DNA of 64,000 bases. Origin: Paractinoplanes polyasparticus. GTDB lineage: Bacteria; Actinomycetota; Actinomycetes; Mycobacteriales; Micromonosporaceae. Each line of letters opens with the position of its first letter. Within the stretch, counting starts at the first letter, position 1. Below are positions 33,213-41,140 of the stretch, in pieces. Made by a program: the position numbers and the translations under genes. The notes under the pieces were generated by a model. That model did no database searches. It was not told where the DNA came from and was given only the letters and a program-made list of their open reading frames with translations. The stretch covers positions 62,001 to 126,000 of the forward strand of contig NZ_JAHWFK010000030.1 of assembly GCF_019710575.1 (NCBI RefSeq), in the 5' to 3' direction.

Positions 33213-34292
33213 CTAATAGGGATTGCCGGTTCCCGGCAGACGGCCCTTCAGCAGGCCGCCCAGCCGGCCCGGCAGCGCCGGATCGCCCGAGAGCGGCGGC
33301 CCGCCGTCGTCGTGGGCCCGGTCGGCCATGCCGGCGACCAGCTCCTTCAGGGCCGACACGGCGTCGTGGCGCGGGTGCCAGCCGAGCTCGGTCGCGGCGC
33401 GGTCGCACGACATCAGCGGCGCCTTCAGGCCCAGCTCGACCCAGCCCGCGTCGACCGGTTGCAGCCGCAGCCACCAGCTCGCCGCGGCCGCGCCCTTCAG
33501 GGCGAAACCCGGCACCGGCACCTGTACGCCGTGGAACGTGCGGGCCGCGACCTCGGGATCCAGCACGGGACCGGCGGCGATGTTGAACGCGCCATGGGCG
33601 TCGGACAGCACGGCCCGGGCGTAGGCGTCGGCCACGTCGTCGGCGTGCACCGCCTGCATCCGCAGCCCCGGATGCGACGGCACCAGCGGCAGCCACTGCG
33701 GCCGCAACAGTCGTGCCGGCAGCAGCGGCCCGGCGAAGTAGCGCGCGATCTCGGTGCCGACCGCGCGCTGGAAGATCAGGCCGGGGCGCAGCCGGACGAC
33801 GCGCAGCTGCGGGTGGTCGGCCTCGATCTGGTCGAGCATCCACTCGACGAGCGCCTTGTGCCGGCTGTAGGAAGACCGCAGCACCCCGGCGCGCGGCCAG
33901 TTCTCCCGTACGAAAGCGTTCTTCGGACCCGCCGAATAGGCGCCGACCGACGAGGCGTACACCAGCGCGGGAACGCCGGCCCGCAGCACCGCCTTGGCCA
34001 CCGCGCGACTGCCGAGCACGTTGGTGCGATAGAGCACCCGCTGGTCGTGGCTGGGCTGGATCTGCCAGGCCAGGTGCACCACGGCGTCGGCCCCGGCGAA
34101 GATCCCGGCCAGCTGGTCCTGCGCGCCGTCGACGCCGATGTCGACCGAGTGCCAGGCCACCTTGGCGTAGACGCCGGTGCGGGACGGCAGCCGGCGCGCC
34201 ACCCCGACGAGGGACACGTCCGGCTCGGCGCCCAGACGGCGCAGCAGGGCGGTTCCGGCGTTCCCGGTGGCTCCCACGATCACGACTCGCAT
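33213..34292 (-). CDS. NAD(P)-dependent epimerase/dehydratase family protein
   Basis: This 359-residue extended short-chain dehydrogenase has a Rossmann motif VVIVGATGNAGTALLRRLGA, the VVHLAWQIQPS strand, YASSVGAYSAG and the catalytic Tyr-x3-Lys (YSRHK). The substrate is unknown; the PLAARLLRPQ region and hydrophobic C-terminus suggest a lipid or polyketide-like ligand, but this is a guess. It is 9 bp upstream of the desulfurase-like gene, so these two form an operon. Confidence 0.88.
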   Translation of the reverse strand: MRVVIVGATGNAGTALLRRLGAEPDVSLVGVARRLPSRTGVYAKVAWHSVDIGVDGAQDQLAGIFAGADAVVHLAWQIQPSHDQRVLYRTNVLGSRAVAKAVLRAGVPALVYASSVGAYSAGPKNAFVRENWPRAGVLRSSYSRHKALVEWMLDQIEADHPQLRVVRLRPGLIFQRAVGTEIARYFAGPLLPARLLRPQWLPLVPSHPGLRMQAVHADDVADAYARAVLSDAHGAFNIAAGPVLDPEVAARTFHGVQVPVPGFALKGAAAASWWLRLQPVDAGWVELGLKAPLMSCDRAATELGWHPRHDAVSALKELVAGMADRAHDDGGPPLSGDPALPGRLGGLLKGRLPGTGNPY

Positions 34293-34351
34293 GGGTAACC
34301 GCTACCCGGGGCCGGGCGGTTGAATCACTTCGGGCCGGGTACGAGCCCGCC

Positions 34352-34816
34352 ATGGACCTCGTCGTCAACGGAACCCGGCGCAGCGTCGAGCTGGACCCGC
34401 GCACCACCCTGCTCGACGCGTTGCGCGAGCACCTCGGCCTGACCGGCGCCAAGAAGGGTTGCGACCACGGGCAGTGCGGCGCGTGCACGGTGCTGCTCGA
34501 CGGGCGCCGGGTGAACAGCTGCCTCATCCTCGCGATCACCCTGCAGGACTCCTCCGTGACGACGATCGAGGGCGTCGATCACCCGGTGCAGGACAAGTTC
34601 CTCGAGCACGACGGCTTCCAATGCGGCTACTGCACACCGGGGCAGATCTGTTCGGCGGTCGGGATGCTCGACGAAGTCTCGAAGGGCTGGCCCAGCGCGG
34701 TCGGCGACGCGGAGTTGACCGACGCCGAGATCCGGGAGCGGATGAGCGGCAACCTCTGCCGCTGCGGCGCCTACCCGAACATGATCCCGGCGATCCGTGA
34801 GGCGGCTGCCCGGTGA
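34352..34816 (+). CDS. Molybdenum hydroxylase 2Fe-2S subunit (PaoA/XdhC-type)
   Basis: This 154-residue subunit carries two [2Fe-2S] clusters: the plant-ferredoxin type (C37, C42, C45, C57) and the alpha-helical type (C91, C94, C136, C138). It passes electrons from the molybdenum site to FAD. The three-gene order Fe-S, FAD, Mo matches PaoABC/YagTSR aldehyde oxidoreductases and xanthine dehydrogenases. No Tat signal is present, unlike E. coli PaoA, so the complex is likely cytoplasmic. The start of the next gene overlaps the stop (GTGA). Confidence 0.93.
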   Translation: MDLVVNGTRRSVELDPRTTLLDALREHLGLTGAKKGCDHGQCGACTVLLDGRRVNSCLILAITLQDSSVTTIEGVDHPVQDKFLEHDGFQCGYCTPGQICSAVGMLDEVSKGWPSAVGDAELTDAEIRERMSGNLCRCGAYPNMIPAIREAAAR

Positions 34817-35775
34817 AGACCTTCACCTACCGTACGGCCACCGACGTCGCCCACGGTCTCGAGCCGGGCGCCACGTTCCTGGCCGGCGGAACCAATCTGG
34901 TCGACCTCATGAAACTCGGCGTGGCCACCCCCGACGTGCTGGTCGACGTGACCCGCCTCGGGCTGGACGAGGTCGCCGACCTGCCCGGTGGCGGGCTGCG
35001 GATCGGCGCCGGTGTGCGCAACAGCGACCTCGCCGCCGACTCCCGGGTGCGCCGCGACTGGCCGGTGCTCAGCCAGGCCCTGCTGGCCGGCGCGTCGGGC
35101 CAGTTGCGCAACATGGCCACCACCGCCGGCAACCTTCTGCAGCGCACCCGCTGCCGCTATTTCATGGACGCCACGATGCCGTGCAACAAGCACGAGCCCG
35201 GCTCCGGCTGCCCGGCCCGCGAGGGCGACCACCGCAACCTGGCCATCCTCGGCGCCTCCGAGGCGTGCGTCGCCACCCACCCGTCCGACATGGCCGTCGC
35301 GCTGGCCGCGCTGGACGCCGTCGTGCAGATCAGCGGCCCGGCCGGGGAGCGGACCGTGCCGGTCACCGAGCTGCACCGGCTGCCCGGCGACACCCCGGAG
35401 CGCGACACCGTCCTCGAGCACGGCGAGCTGATCACCGCGGTGGATCTGCCGCCGCTGGGCTTCGCCGCCCGGTCCGCCTATCGCAAGGTGCGCGACCGGG
35501 CCTCGTACGCCTTCGCAGTGGGCTCCGTCGCCGCCGCGATCCAGGTCGACGCGGGCGCCGTGACCGATGTACGCCTCGCGTTCGGCGCCGTGGCGCACAA
35601 GCCCTGGCGGGCGTACACGGCCGAAGAAGCCCTGCGCGGCCGGCCCGCCACGCGGGAGTCGTTCCTGGACGCGGCCGACGCCGAACTGACCGCCGCCCGC
35701 CCACTGCGCGACAACGCCTTCAAAGTCGCCCTAACCCGCAACCTCGTCGTCTCAGTGCTGGAGGGTCTGTCATGA
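34813..35775 (+). CDS. Molybdenum hydroxylase FAD subunit with extra 4Fe-4S motif (PaoB-like)
   Basis: This 320-residue FAD-binding subunit of the CO dehydrogenase/xanthine dehydrogenase medium-chain family has FLAGGTNLVDLMKLG and the TTAGNLLQRTRC flavin-contact motif. Four cysteines (C114, C124, C133, C152) in RTRCRYF, CNKHEPGSGC and GASEAC match the [4Fe-4S]-binding insertion of PaoB/4-hydroxybenzoyl-CoA reductase-type subunits. It overlaps its neighbours by 4 bp on each side. This favours an aldehyde oxidase over a classic xanthine dehydrogenase. Confidence 0.92.
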   Translation: MKTFTYRTATDVAHGLEPGATFLAGGTNLVDLMKLGVATPDVLVDVTRLGLDEVADLPGGGLRIGAGVRNSDLAADSRVRRDWPVLSQALLAGASGQLRNMATTAGNLLQRTRCRYFMDATMPCNKHEPGSGCPAREGDHRNLAILGASEACVATHPSDMAVALAALDAVVQISGPAGERTVPVTELHRLPGDTPERDTVLEHGELITAVDLPPLGFAARSAYRKVRDRASYAFAVGSVAAAIQVDAGAVTDVRLAFGAVAHKPWRAYTAEEALRGRPATRESFLDAADAELTAARPLRDNAFKVALTRNLVVSVLEGLS

Positions 35776-37841
35776 CGACCACCGCCGAACGGGCCGTCGG
35801 GCAGCCGATCGGCCGCGTCGAGGGGCCGGACAAGGTGCGCGGCGCCGCCCGTTACGCCGCCGAGTACCCGGTGGGCGACGATCTCGCGTACGCCTGGGTG
35901 GCGCAGTCGCCCGTCGCCCGCGGCACTCTGACCGATGTGACCGTCGACCCGCTGGTCGAGGCGGACGATGTGCTCGCCGTGCTCTGGCACGGCAACGCGC
36001 CCCGCCTGGCCGAGGCTGACGACCCTGAACTCGCGGTGTTCCAGTCCGATCGGATCAGCTATCGCGGCCAGGCGCTGGCGCTGGTGGTCGCCCGCACGCT
36101 CGAAGCGGCCCGCCGGGCCGCGGCCACGCTGCAGCTCGACATCGAACAGGAGCCGCACGACAGCGTCCTGCGGACCGACCACCCGGAGCTCTACACGCCC
36201 GAGAAGGTCAACCCGAACTTCCCCAGTGACACGGCGTCGGGCGATGTCGAAGCCGCGCTGGCCGGGGCGCCGGTCACGGTCGACGTCACCTATCGCACCC
36301 CGCCCCTGCACAACAGCCCGATGGAACCGCACGCGACCACCGCGTTGTGGGCGGACGACGACCTGGTCCTCTACGACTCCAACCAGCACCCGCCGGGGGT
36401 GGCGGCCTCGATCGGCGGGCTTTTCGGCCTTCCCGCCGATCGCGTTCACGTCATCACCGAACACGTGGGCGGTGGCTTCGGGTCCAAGGGCACGGCCCGG
36501 CCCAACGCGGTGCTGGCGGCGATGGCGGCCAAGGTCACCGGCCGTCCGGTACGGCTGGCATTGCCTCGCCAGGCCCTGTTCAGCATGGTCGGGCACCGCA
36601 CGCCGACGATCCAGCGGGTGCGCCTGGCCGCCACCGCCGACGGTCACCTGACCGCGATTGATCATGATGTGGTCGAACAGTCGTCGCGGCTGTTCGAATT
36701 CGCGGAGCAGACCGCGGTGTCGACCCGGCACATGTACGCGGCAGCCAACCGCCGCACCGGCCATCGGCTGGTCCGCCTCGACATGCCGACGCCGCGATGG
36801 ATGCGCGCGCCCGGTGAGGCGCCGGGCATGGTGGCGCTCGAGTGCGCGATGGACGAACTGGCGGTGGTCCTCGATCTCGACCCGATCGAGCTACGCGTGC
36901 GCAACGAGCCCTCGGTCGAGCCGGAGTCGGGAACGCCGTTCAGCAGCCGGCACTACGTCGAATGCCTCCGCCGGGGCGCCGAGCGGTTCGGGTGGCACGA
37001 CCGCGACCCCCGCCCCAAGCAGCGGCGCGAGGGCGACTGGTGGATCGGCACGGGTGTGGCCGGGGCGACCTATCCCACCATGGCCCAGCCGTCGACGGCG
37101 CGGGTGCGGCGGCTCTCGGGCGACTCCTACGAGGTGTCGATCGCGGCGACCGATCTGGGGACGGGCGCCCGAACCATCCTCACGCAGATCGCGGCGGACG
37201 CGCTGGAGGTGCCCGTCTCGCAGGTTCGGATGCGCATCGGTGACAGCACGCTGCCTCGTGCTTCCGTGGCCGGCGGCTCGTCGGGCAGCGCGTCATGGGG
37301 CTGGGCCGTCACGGGAGCCTGCCGTTCGCTCCGGGAATCCGGCCGCGAGGAGGCGACCTTCGATTCCAGTGAGCTGATCAAGCAGCAGGAGAAGGACGGC
37401 AAGCACGCCTTCGGCGCCCACTTCGCCGAGGTACGTGTCGACGCCATGACCGGCGAGGTGCGGGTCTCACGCCTGTTCGGCATGTACGCGGCCGGCCGCA
37501 TCCTGAACCCCCGCACGGCTCGCAGCCAGTTCCTGGGCGGCATGATCATGGGGATGGGCATGGCTCTGCACGAGGAGTCGGTGCTCGACCCGGCCCAGGG
37601 CACCTGGGTCAACCACGACCTGGCCGAGTATCACATCCCGGTCCACGCCGACATCGAGTCGATCGAGGCCGAGTGGCTCGACGAGCAGGACGACCAGCTC
37701 AACCCGATGGGCAGCAAGGGCATCGGCGAGATCGGCATCGTCGGCTCGCCGGCCGCCATCCTGAACGCGATCTGGCACGCGACGGGTGTGCGCGTCCGCG
37801 ACCTGCCGGCCCGTCTCGACAAGATCCTCCCGCACCTCTGA
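35772..37841 (+). CDS. Molybdopterin-binding subunit of aldehyde/xanthine oxidoreductase (PaoC-like)
   Basis: This 689-residue catalytic subunit has the N-terminal a/b hammerhead domain (GQPIGRVEGPDKVRGAARYA) and the Mo-cofactor binding regions EHVGGGFGSKG, the PGEAPGMVALECAMDELA segment and AGGSSGSASWG. The base-catalytic glutamate is Glu653 in GSKGIGEIGIVG. The substrate, an aromatic or aliphatic aldehyde or a purine, is not determined by motifs. The ATG overlaps the FAD subunit stop (ATGA). No XdhC/PaoD maturation gene is in the window. It ends 3 bp from a convergent TetR gene. Confidence 0.93.
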   Translation: MTTTAERAVGQPIGRVEGPDKVRGAARYAAEYPVGDDLAYAWVAQSPVARGTLTDVTVDPLVEADDVLAVLWHGNAPRLAEADDPELAVFQSDRISYRGQALALVVARTLEAARRAAATLQLDIEQEPHDSVLRTDHPELYTPEKVNPNFPSDTASGDVEAALAGAPVTVDVTYRTPPLHNSPMEPHATTALWADDDLVLYDSNQHPPGVAASIGGLFGLPADRVHVITEHVGGGFGSKGTARPNAVLAAMAAKVTGRPVRLALPRQALFSMVGHRTPTIQRVRLAATADGHLTAIDHDVVEQSSRLFEFAEQTAVSTRHMYAAANRRTGHRLVRLDMPTPRWMRAPGEAPGMVALECAMDELAVVLDLDPIELRVRNEPSVEPESGTPFSSRHYVECLRRGAERFGWHDRDPRPKQRREGDWWIGTGVAGATYPTMAQPSTARVRRLSGDSYEVSIAATDLGTGARTILTQIAADALEVPVSQVRMRIGDSTLPRASVAGGSSGSASWGWAVTGACRSLRESGREEATFDSSELIKQQEKDGKHAFGAHFAEVRVDAMTGEVRVSRLFGMYAAGRILNPRTARSQFLGGMIMGMGMALHEESVLDPAQGTWVNHDLAEYHIPVHADIESIEAEWLDEQDDQLNPMGSKGIGEIGIVGSPAAILNAIWHATGVRVRDLPARLDKILPHL

Positions 37842-37844
37842 CGG

Positions 37845-38423
37845 CTACGGCGCTGTTGCACGCTCGACGCTCTCGCGCAGCAGAGCGCGGCGGCGTTCGT
37901 GGTCGGCGGCGGGCTCCTCGGGCGTGGCGGCGTAGAAGCTGCTGGCCGGGGACCAGGCGAACGCCATGGCCAGCACCAGAGCGAAGATCTCGGACGGCTC
38001 GCCCGCCCGGACCCGCCCGGCTGCCTGGGCGGCGGCGATGGCCCGGAACTTGGGCTCGTCGCCGGATCCGGGCGTCAACCGGCCCGCGGGGTGTCGCTCG
38101 AGGCGCAGCCAGGTCGCCAGGCGGACCAGCTCGGGGTGGCGCAGCGTTTCGTCGTACATCGCGACGGCGAAGCCCGCCATGTCGGCCGGGTCGAACGTGA
38201 TGGCGTTCGTGAGCCGGTCGGCCCGGTCGGCCACGACGGCGTCGAACAGGCCGTCCTTGCTGCCGAAATAGCCGTACACCTGGGCCTTGTTGGTCTGCGC
38301 GGCGGCGGTGATGCGGTCGATGCGGGCGCCCGCGATGCCACGCTCGGCGAATTCCACGGCGGCCGCGTCGAGGATGCGCCGGCTGGTGGCGGCGCCGCGC
38401 GCGGTGGTCGGTTGGGGTGGCAT
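37845..38423 (-). CDS. TetR-family regulator
   Basis: This 192-residue protein has an N-terminal helix-turn-helix (ILDAAAVEFAERGIAGARID, RITAAAQTNKAQVYGYFGSK) and a C-terminal domain (about 75-180) of the TetR_C_35-like type, with LVRLATWLRLER and EIFALVLAMAFAWSPAS. It diverges from an alcohol dehydrogenase gene. The 94-bp spacer carries two related inverted-repeat sites, so it probably represses that gene and itself. Confidence 0.92.
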   Translation of the reverse strand: MPPQPTTARGAATSRRILDAAAVEFAERGIAGARIDRITAAAQTNKAQVYGYFGSKDGLFDAVVADRADRLTNAITFDPADMAGFAVAMYDETLRHPELVRLATWLRLERHPAGRLTPGSGDEPKFRAIAAAQAAGRVRAGEPSEIFALVLAMAFAWSPASSFYAATPEEPAADHERRRALLRESVERATAP

Positions 38424-38436
38424 GACCGCAGCTTAA

Positions 38437-38508
38437 CAAACAGACGAGTTGGTTTGCTTTTCCGGGCCGACCGGCTTACGGTCGGAAACAGACCGAATAG
38501 TTTGTCTG
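38437..38508. promoter_or_regulatory. Two TetR-type operator sites
   Basis: CAAAC-N10-GTTTG lies at 38437-38456 and CAGAC-N10-GTCTG at 38489-38508. Both contain the same half-site AAACAGAC (38438 and 38486). They fill the space between the divergent tetR and alcohol dehydrogenase genes. Confidence 0.65.
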
Positions 38509-38517
38509 GGAGGAACC

Positions 38518-39561
38518 ATGCGCACCACGACCGGATGGCAGATCACCGGCAGCACGACCACGCTCCAGCGGGCCACGATCGAGCGGCGCGACCTGCGCGA
38601 CGACGACCTCGCCGTGCGCGTCGACTACTGCGGGGTCTGCCACAGCGACCTGCACGCGATTCACGGCTTGATCGGCAAGGCCACCGACGGCCTCGTCCCC
38701 GGCCACGAGTTCACCGGCACCGTCACCGCCGCCGGCCCGGCCGTGAACGGCTTCGCCGTGGGTGACCGGGTCGCCGTCGGGACGATCGTCGACTCGTGCG
38801 GCGAGTGCCCCATGTGCCAGGTCGGACAGGAAAACTTCTGCTACCAGGGCGCGACCGTCACCTACGGCGGCACCGACCGTGTCGACGGCACGGTGACCAA
38901 GGGTGGCTACAGCCGCGAATACGTGCTGCGCGAGAAGTTCGCCTACCGCCTGCACGACGGCCTCGACCCGGCGGCTGCCGCGCCGCTGATGTGCGCCGGC
39001 ATCACCATGTGGGAGCCGCTGCGCGCGGCGGGCATCGGGGCGGGCAGCCGGGTCGCCGTGGCCGGCCTCGGCGGGCTCGGCCACCTCGGGGTCAAGCTGG
39101 CGGTCGCTCTGGGGGCGGAGGTCACGGTTCTCAGCCGTACGCCGGACAAGGCGGCCGACGCGCGGGCGCTCGGAGCGTCCGGGCTGATCGTCACCACCGA
39201 CGACGAGCAGCTGAAGCAGGCGTTCGGCCGGTTCGACCTGATCCTCGACACGATCTCCGGACCGCACGACGTCGCGTCGCTGCTGGGCCTGCTCACCCTG
39301 GACGGCACACTGAGCGTGCTCGGCTACCCGCGCGAGATCCCGCTGAACATCATGAACCTGACCTTCGGCCGCAAGAGCCTCAGTTCCTCCGGTACGGGCG
39401 GAACCAGGCACACGGCCGAGCTGCTGACCTTCTGCGCCGAGCGCGGCATCACCGCCGACATCGAGCTGCTGCCCTCATCGCGGGTCGAGGAGGCGCTGAC
39501 CCGCCTCGGGAAGGGCGACGTCCGCTACCGCTTCGTGCTCGACCTCTCCGACCTGGGCTGA
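38518..39561 (+). CDS. Zinc-dependent alcohol dehydrogenase (NAD(P), YahK/Adh-like)
   Basis: This 347-residue medium-chain dehydrogenase has the catalytic zinc site CGVCHSDLHAIHG and GHEFTG, the structural zinc site CGECPMCQVGQENFC and the NAD(P) motif VAVAGLGGLGHLGVKLAVALG. The family (cinnamyl-alcohol dehydrogenase/YahK group) reduces broad-range aldehydes with NADPH. The ATG at 38518 has GGGAGGA immediately upstream. Its divergent TetR gene likely controls it in response to a toxic aldehyde or related ligand. The upstream Mo-hydroxylase may also act on aldehydes, but a functional link is speculative. Confidence 0.93.
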   Translation: MRTTTGWQITGSTTTLQRATIERRDLRDDDLAVRVDYCGVCHSDLHAIHGLIGKATDGLVPGHEFTGTVTAAGPAVNGFAVGDRVAVGTIVDSCGECPMCQVGQENFCYQGATVTYGGTDRVDGTVTKGGYSREYVLREKFAYRLHDGLDPAAAAPLMCAGITMWEPLRAAGIGAGSRVAVAGLGGLGHLGVKLAVALGAEVTVLSRTPDKAADARALGASGLIVTTDDEQLKQAFGRFDLILDTISGPHDVASLLGLLTLDGTLSVLGYPREIPLNIMNLTFGRKSLSSSGTGGTRHTAELLTFCAERGITADIELLPSSRVEEALTRLGKGDVRYRFVLDLSDLG

Positions 39562-39719
39562 GACACGTCCCGCCGCCCCGCCAAGATCGTCGCCCACACC
39601 GGAGCCCACCCTCCACTGGGGGAGCCCCCGCTGGCCATTATCGCGGAATTTCGCGCGATTCGGTGGTCTGCCGGCACCTGCCTGTGGACAGTCCGCAACT
39701 GTGGACAGCGGCGGGACGA

Positions 39720-40460
39720 CTAGAGCCTTCCCTTCAGCTCAGATTTGCCTGCTGCCTTGCCGGCGTAGATGCGGTCTGCGAGGGCGGGGAACAGATGGGC
39801 GGCGACGATGGCGGCCCGGTACTTCACGGGGACGACGATGCGGCGGCGGGGGCGGCGCAGGGCCTTCTCGACTGCTGCGGCGACGATCTCGGGGCCGGGC
39901 AGGTTGCTGCGGTGTTTGTTGCCGGCAGTGGCGATGTAGCCGGGCTCGACGAGGGTGACGCCGATTCCGGTCCCGGCCAGCTCCCGGCGTACGGAATCGG
40001 TCATGCCCCGCAGGGCGAACTTGGTCGCCGAATAGGTGCCGCTGATGCCGACCTCGCCGGCCACCGAGCCGATGTTGACGATGGCGCCCGCCTGCTGGGC
40101 TCGCATGATCGGCACGACGGCGCGCATCAGGCGGATGGGGGCCAGCAGGTTGACCCGCACCATGCCCTCGACCGCCTCGTCGTCGGCCAGGATCGACGCC
40201 GCGCCGCCGATGCCCGCGTTGTTGACGAGACCGTCGATGCGGCCCGTGACCGCTTTCGCCCGTTCCACGAGATTGGCGATAGCGGCCGGATCGCGTACGT
40301 CGGTGGGGACCACAACGGCGCCGGGCAATTGCGCGGCGAGTGCTTCGAGTTTGTCGGCGCGGCGCGCGGCGAGCACCACCGTCGTGCCGTTGCGGGCGAG
40401 CCGTTCCGCGGTGCTGCGACCGATTCCGCTCGACGCGCCTGTCACGATGACGACCGGCAT
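39720..40460 (-). CDS. Short-chain dehydrogenase/reductase (SDR)
   Basis: This 246-residue classical SDR has the NAD(P) motif VTGASSGIGRSTAERLARNG, NNAG (VNNAGIGGAA), the catalytic Ser (NIGSVAGEVG) and YSATK. The C-terminal part is basic (RRPRRRIVVPVKYR). The substrate is unknown. The preferred ATG at 40460 begins at the Rossmann fold. The 158 bp between 39562 and 39719 hold two TGTGGACAG near-DnaA motifs (about 39682-39710) and no gene. Confidence 0.92.
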   Translation of the reverse strand: MPVVIVTGASSGIGRSTAERLARNGTTVVLAARRADKLEALAAQLPGAVVVPTDVRDPAAIANLVERAKAVTGRIDGLVNNAGIGGAASILADDEAVEGMVRVNLLAPIRLMRAVVPIMRAQQAGAIVNIGSVAGEVGISGTYSATKFALRGMTDSVRRELAGTGIGVTLVEPGYIATAGNKHRSNLPGPEIVAAAVEKALRRPRRRIVVPVKYRAAIVAAHLFPALADRIYAGKAAGKSELKGRL

Positions 40461-40480
40461 GCTTTCTCCCCATCCACGAA

Positions 40481-40511
40481 AGCGGCGCCGCCGGGGATCG
40501 ACGACGCCGCT
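40481..40511. terminator. Probable lsr2 terminator hairpin
   Basis: AGCGGCG (40481-40487) pairs with CGCCGCT (40505-40511) and is followed on the minus strand by a short TTTC. It lies 17 bp downstream of the lsr2 stop, before the SDR start. Confidence 0.45.
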
Positions 40512-40527
40512 CATTCTTGCCGATGAA

Positions 40528-40872
40528 CTATCGCTTGCTGTGGTACGCCTCCACGATGTGGCTCGGGATGCGGCCGCGCTCCGAGACCTCGTAGCCGTTC
40601 TTGTTCGCCCACTCACGAATCGCCTGGTTCTGGTCGCGGCTGGCGCGCCCGGTGCTCGCCGGCGCCGCACGGCGGGTCGGCGACGCGACAGGGGTGCGGC
40701 CCACCCGCGTGGCCGCATTCAGAAACGGGTCGAGCGCCTTGCGCAGCTTGCCGGCGTTCTTCTCGGAGAGGTCGATCGTGTAGTTCACACCGTCGAGTCC
40801 GAACTCGACGGTGCGGTCCGCCTCGCCGCCGTCGAGGTCGTCGGTCAGAAGGGTTATTACCTGCTTGGCCAT
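40528..40872 (-). CDS. lsr2: Lsr2 nucleoid-associated protein
   Basis: This 114-residue protein has the full Lsr2 layout. The N-terminal dimerisation domain (MAKQVITLLTDDLDGGEADR, then VEFGLDGVNYTIDLSEKNA) is followed by a Pro/Arg linker. The C-terminal DNA-binding domain (QNQAIREWANKNGYEVSERG, RIPSHIVEAYHSKR) includes the RGR-type minor-groove hook (ERGRIP). Lsr2 is the actinobacterial xenogeneic silencer, bridging AT-rich DNA. The upstream 268 bp contains the promoters of lsr2 and of the cellulase gene. Confidence 0.96.
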   Translation of the reverse strand: MAKQVITLLTDDLDGGEADRTVEFGLDGVNYTIDLSEKNAGKLRKALDPFLNAATRVGRTPVASPTRRAAPASTGRASRDQNQAIREWANKNGYEVSERGRIPSHIVEAYHSKR

Positions 40873-41085
40873 GGTGTGCCCCGCTCCTACAGCGATGTCA
40901 TTTGAACCACGACAATGCTCATGCGCGCTTCGCCGTGAATGTCGATACGGTTGCATTCTGTCTCGCGACAGTTCTCAGTGCAAATTGCCCCCTTCCGCAT
41001 GTCGCAATTCTGCCCGGTGTTACACCCCGTCGAGGTGGGCCGGCGACGCCTCTTTTCATGCTCGTGAATGTCCTGTAACGTGACG

Positions 41086-41099
41086 TGGGAGCGCTCCCA
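41086..41099 (+). promoter_or_regulatory. CebR/CelR-type operator upstream of the cellulase
   Basis: TGGGAGCGCTCCCA, the perfect 14-bp palindrome recognised by CebR/CelR, lies 42 bp before the GH12 start codon. In other actinomycetes, the LacI-family repressor leaves this site when cellobiose is present. Confidence 0.88.
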
Positions 41100-41140
41100 C
41101 CGTGCCCGTCCCCACGGGATCCCCTCTCTAGGAGCTCCGA

